64,000 nucleotides of DNA from Pteria penguin (Eukaryota; Mollusca; Bivalvia; Pterioida; Pteriidae), in assembly GCA_035048485.1 (NCBI GenBank), contig CM068585.1:56043910-56107909 (forward strand), read 5' to 3'. Numbering within the stretch: position 1 is the stretch's first letter; every line of letters begins with the position of its first letter. Both the position numbers and the translations under genes were made by a program. The notes below the pieces were generated by a model, which was given only the letters and a program-made list of their open reading frames with translations, was not told the origin of the DNA and did not search any database. Of the stretch, positions 63,151 to 64,000 are shown one piece after another.

Positions 63151-63744
63151 ATTGTTTTCAATAAAAATACACATTCCTTAAAAAATATTTGCAGTATATA
63201 TGCATATGTCAATTAATAAGGTAAAATAAAATTAGACCTTCTAAAGGCTTACTCTAAAACAAATTGAATTTTCATCAGACTTTAATTTTTTTGTTTTGTT
63301 TTGTTAATGTTTTTTTTTCTAACTGAAATTCTTTGAATCTCAAAGCAAGAAAATGCCTAAGGCATTCTTATTTAAATTAATAATTTAATATTTTCACATA
63401 ACCTTTTCCCATTTTAAACACACGTACAAAGATGAATAAAAAGATTAGAGAAATTAATTTATCTTACAACATACAACATAGTTGTATTCAAAGCTACATA
63501 AAACAGAGGGATGGTCTTTCATATACGATGATATATAATTTCTCTGTCATGTTTACAAATATGTCATGAAAACATATCCCAATATAGAAAAAAGGAAAAT
63601 TTTGTACAGTTTACAAGGTTACAATTTTATCACTTGTAGCTCAATCTTTGTTGTATATACAGTCATTGAATTTTTTAGTTGTGTTCTTACAAAGGAAAGA
63701 AATCTGACTTAGCTATAGGGTGAACCCCGAAATACTGAAAAATT

Positions 63745-64000
63745 CCGAGATGAGACCAGGTGCCCGGGGAGAGTAAGCGTCGCCTGTTTGCATACATCAC
63801 CCCTCACATCAGTTCTTAAGAAACATGTCAAAATCAAGAGTTTTGGTTTCATAATTGTACATACGAAAGTACAAAACTGGTATACAAAGATAATTATAAA
63901 GATAATTATTTTAATTTATTTCAAACACATAATTTTACAAAAGAGAAAACAGAAGACATCTGACAAAGCTGTATGGCACAAATCACCTGCACACAAAATA
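63745..64000 (-). repeat. Penelope-type tail motif and segment S, inverted
   Basis: 63745-63810 has GAGATGAGACCAGGTGCCCG and CACCCCTCACATC. 63880-64000 on the minus strand reads GATTTGTGCCATACAGCTTT, the block seen at 36990 and 52580. On the minus strand segment S comes before the tail motif, suggesting that both belong to one element. Confidence 0.55.

Overview
This is an AT-rich, intron-rich, repeat-laden eukaryotic nuclear window, most probably from a marine mollusc and likely a bivalve. The reasons are a secreted PAN plus fucolectin-type lectin gene, tRNA-derived SINEs with ATCAATCA tails, a broken reverse-transcriptase family of Penelope-like type, and dispersed hammerhead ribozymes. The species call is inference; nothing here names it. 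There is no operon, and no certain structural RNA gene apart from the ribozymes.

Genes. At the left edge two exons (1025-1094, 2643-3009) form the C-terminal end of a single-pass membrane protein with an acidic tail carrying a DGYFEI motif. The centre holds two tandem segmental copies (about 15.6-24.2 kb and 31.5-42.65 kb) of one four-exon gene: signal peptide, PAN/apple domain, FTP (fucolectin/F5-8C) domain. The second copy (32289-39062) splices into an uninterrupted 246-residue protein. The first (16332-23755) is a pseudogene with three Trp codons turned into stops and a lost splice donor. The remaining long ORFs are repeat shadows or transposon relics.

Mobile DNA is the main content. Comparing the two gene copies gives empty sites that define insertions: a 1,692-bp TIR element at a TA (17355-19046) and a 2,267-bp element with CCG target duplication and palindromic end modules (19103-21369) in copy 1; a hammerhead-ribozyme element (about 32.94-34.14 kb) and a 2.8-kb Penelope-like insertion (39281-42107) in copy 2. 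The latter separates the lectin stop codon from its conserved AATAAA. A Tc1/mariner-like MITE family with TIR GGTGCAGTCCTAAC has four copies. Region 24.4-28.3 kb is a 1.78-kb tandem array whose third, partial unit ends at the MITE target site.

Right half: inverted arms of the Penelope-like element (43.4-45.4 kb) with a nested SINE and a nested MITE; ribozyme-element relics at 47.5-48.7 kb, one split by a MITE; an L1-like LINE relic on the minus strand (55.2-57.1 kb); a segment (60.1-61.9 kb) duplicated from 5.5-7.7 kb; and a microsatellite-bearing tandem duplication at 62.2-63.15 kb.

All repeat relationships and translations were read by eye. Family names for transposons are provisional.
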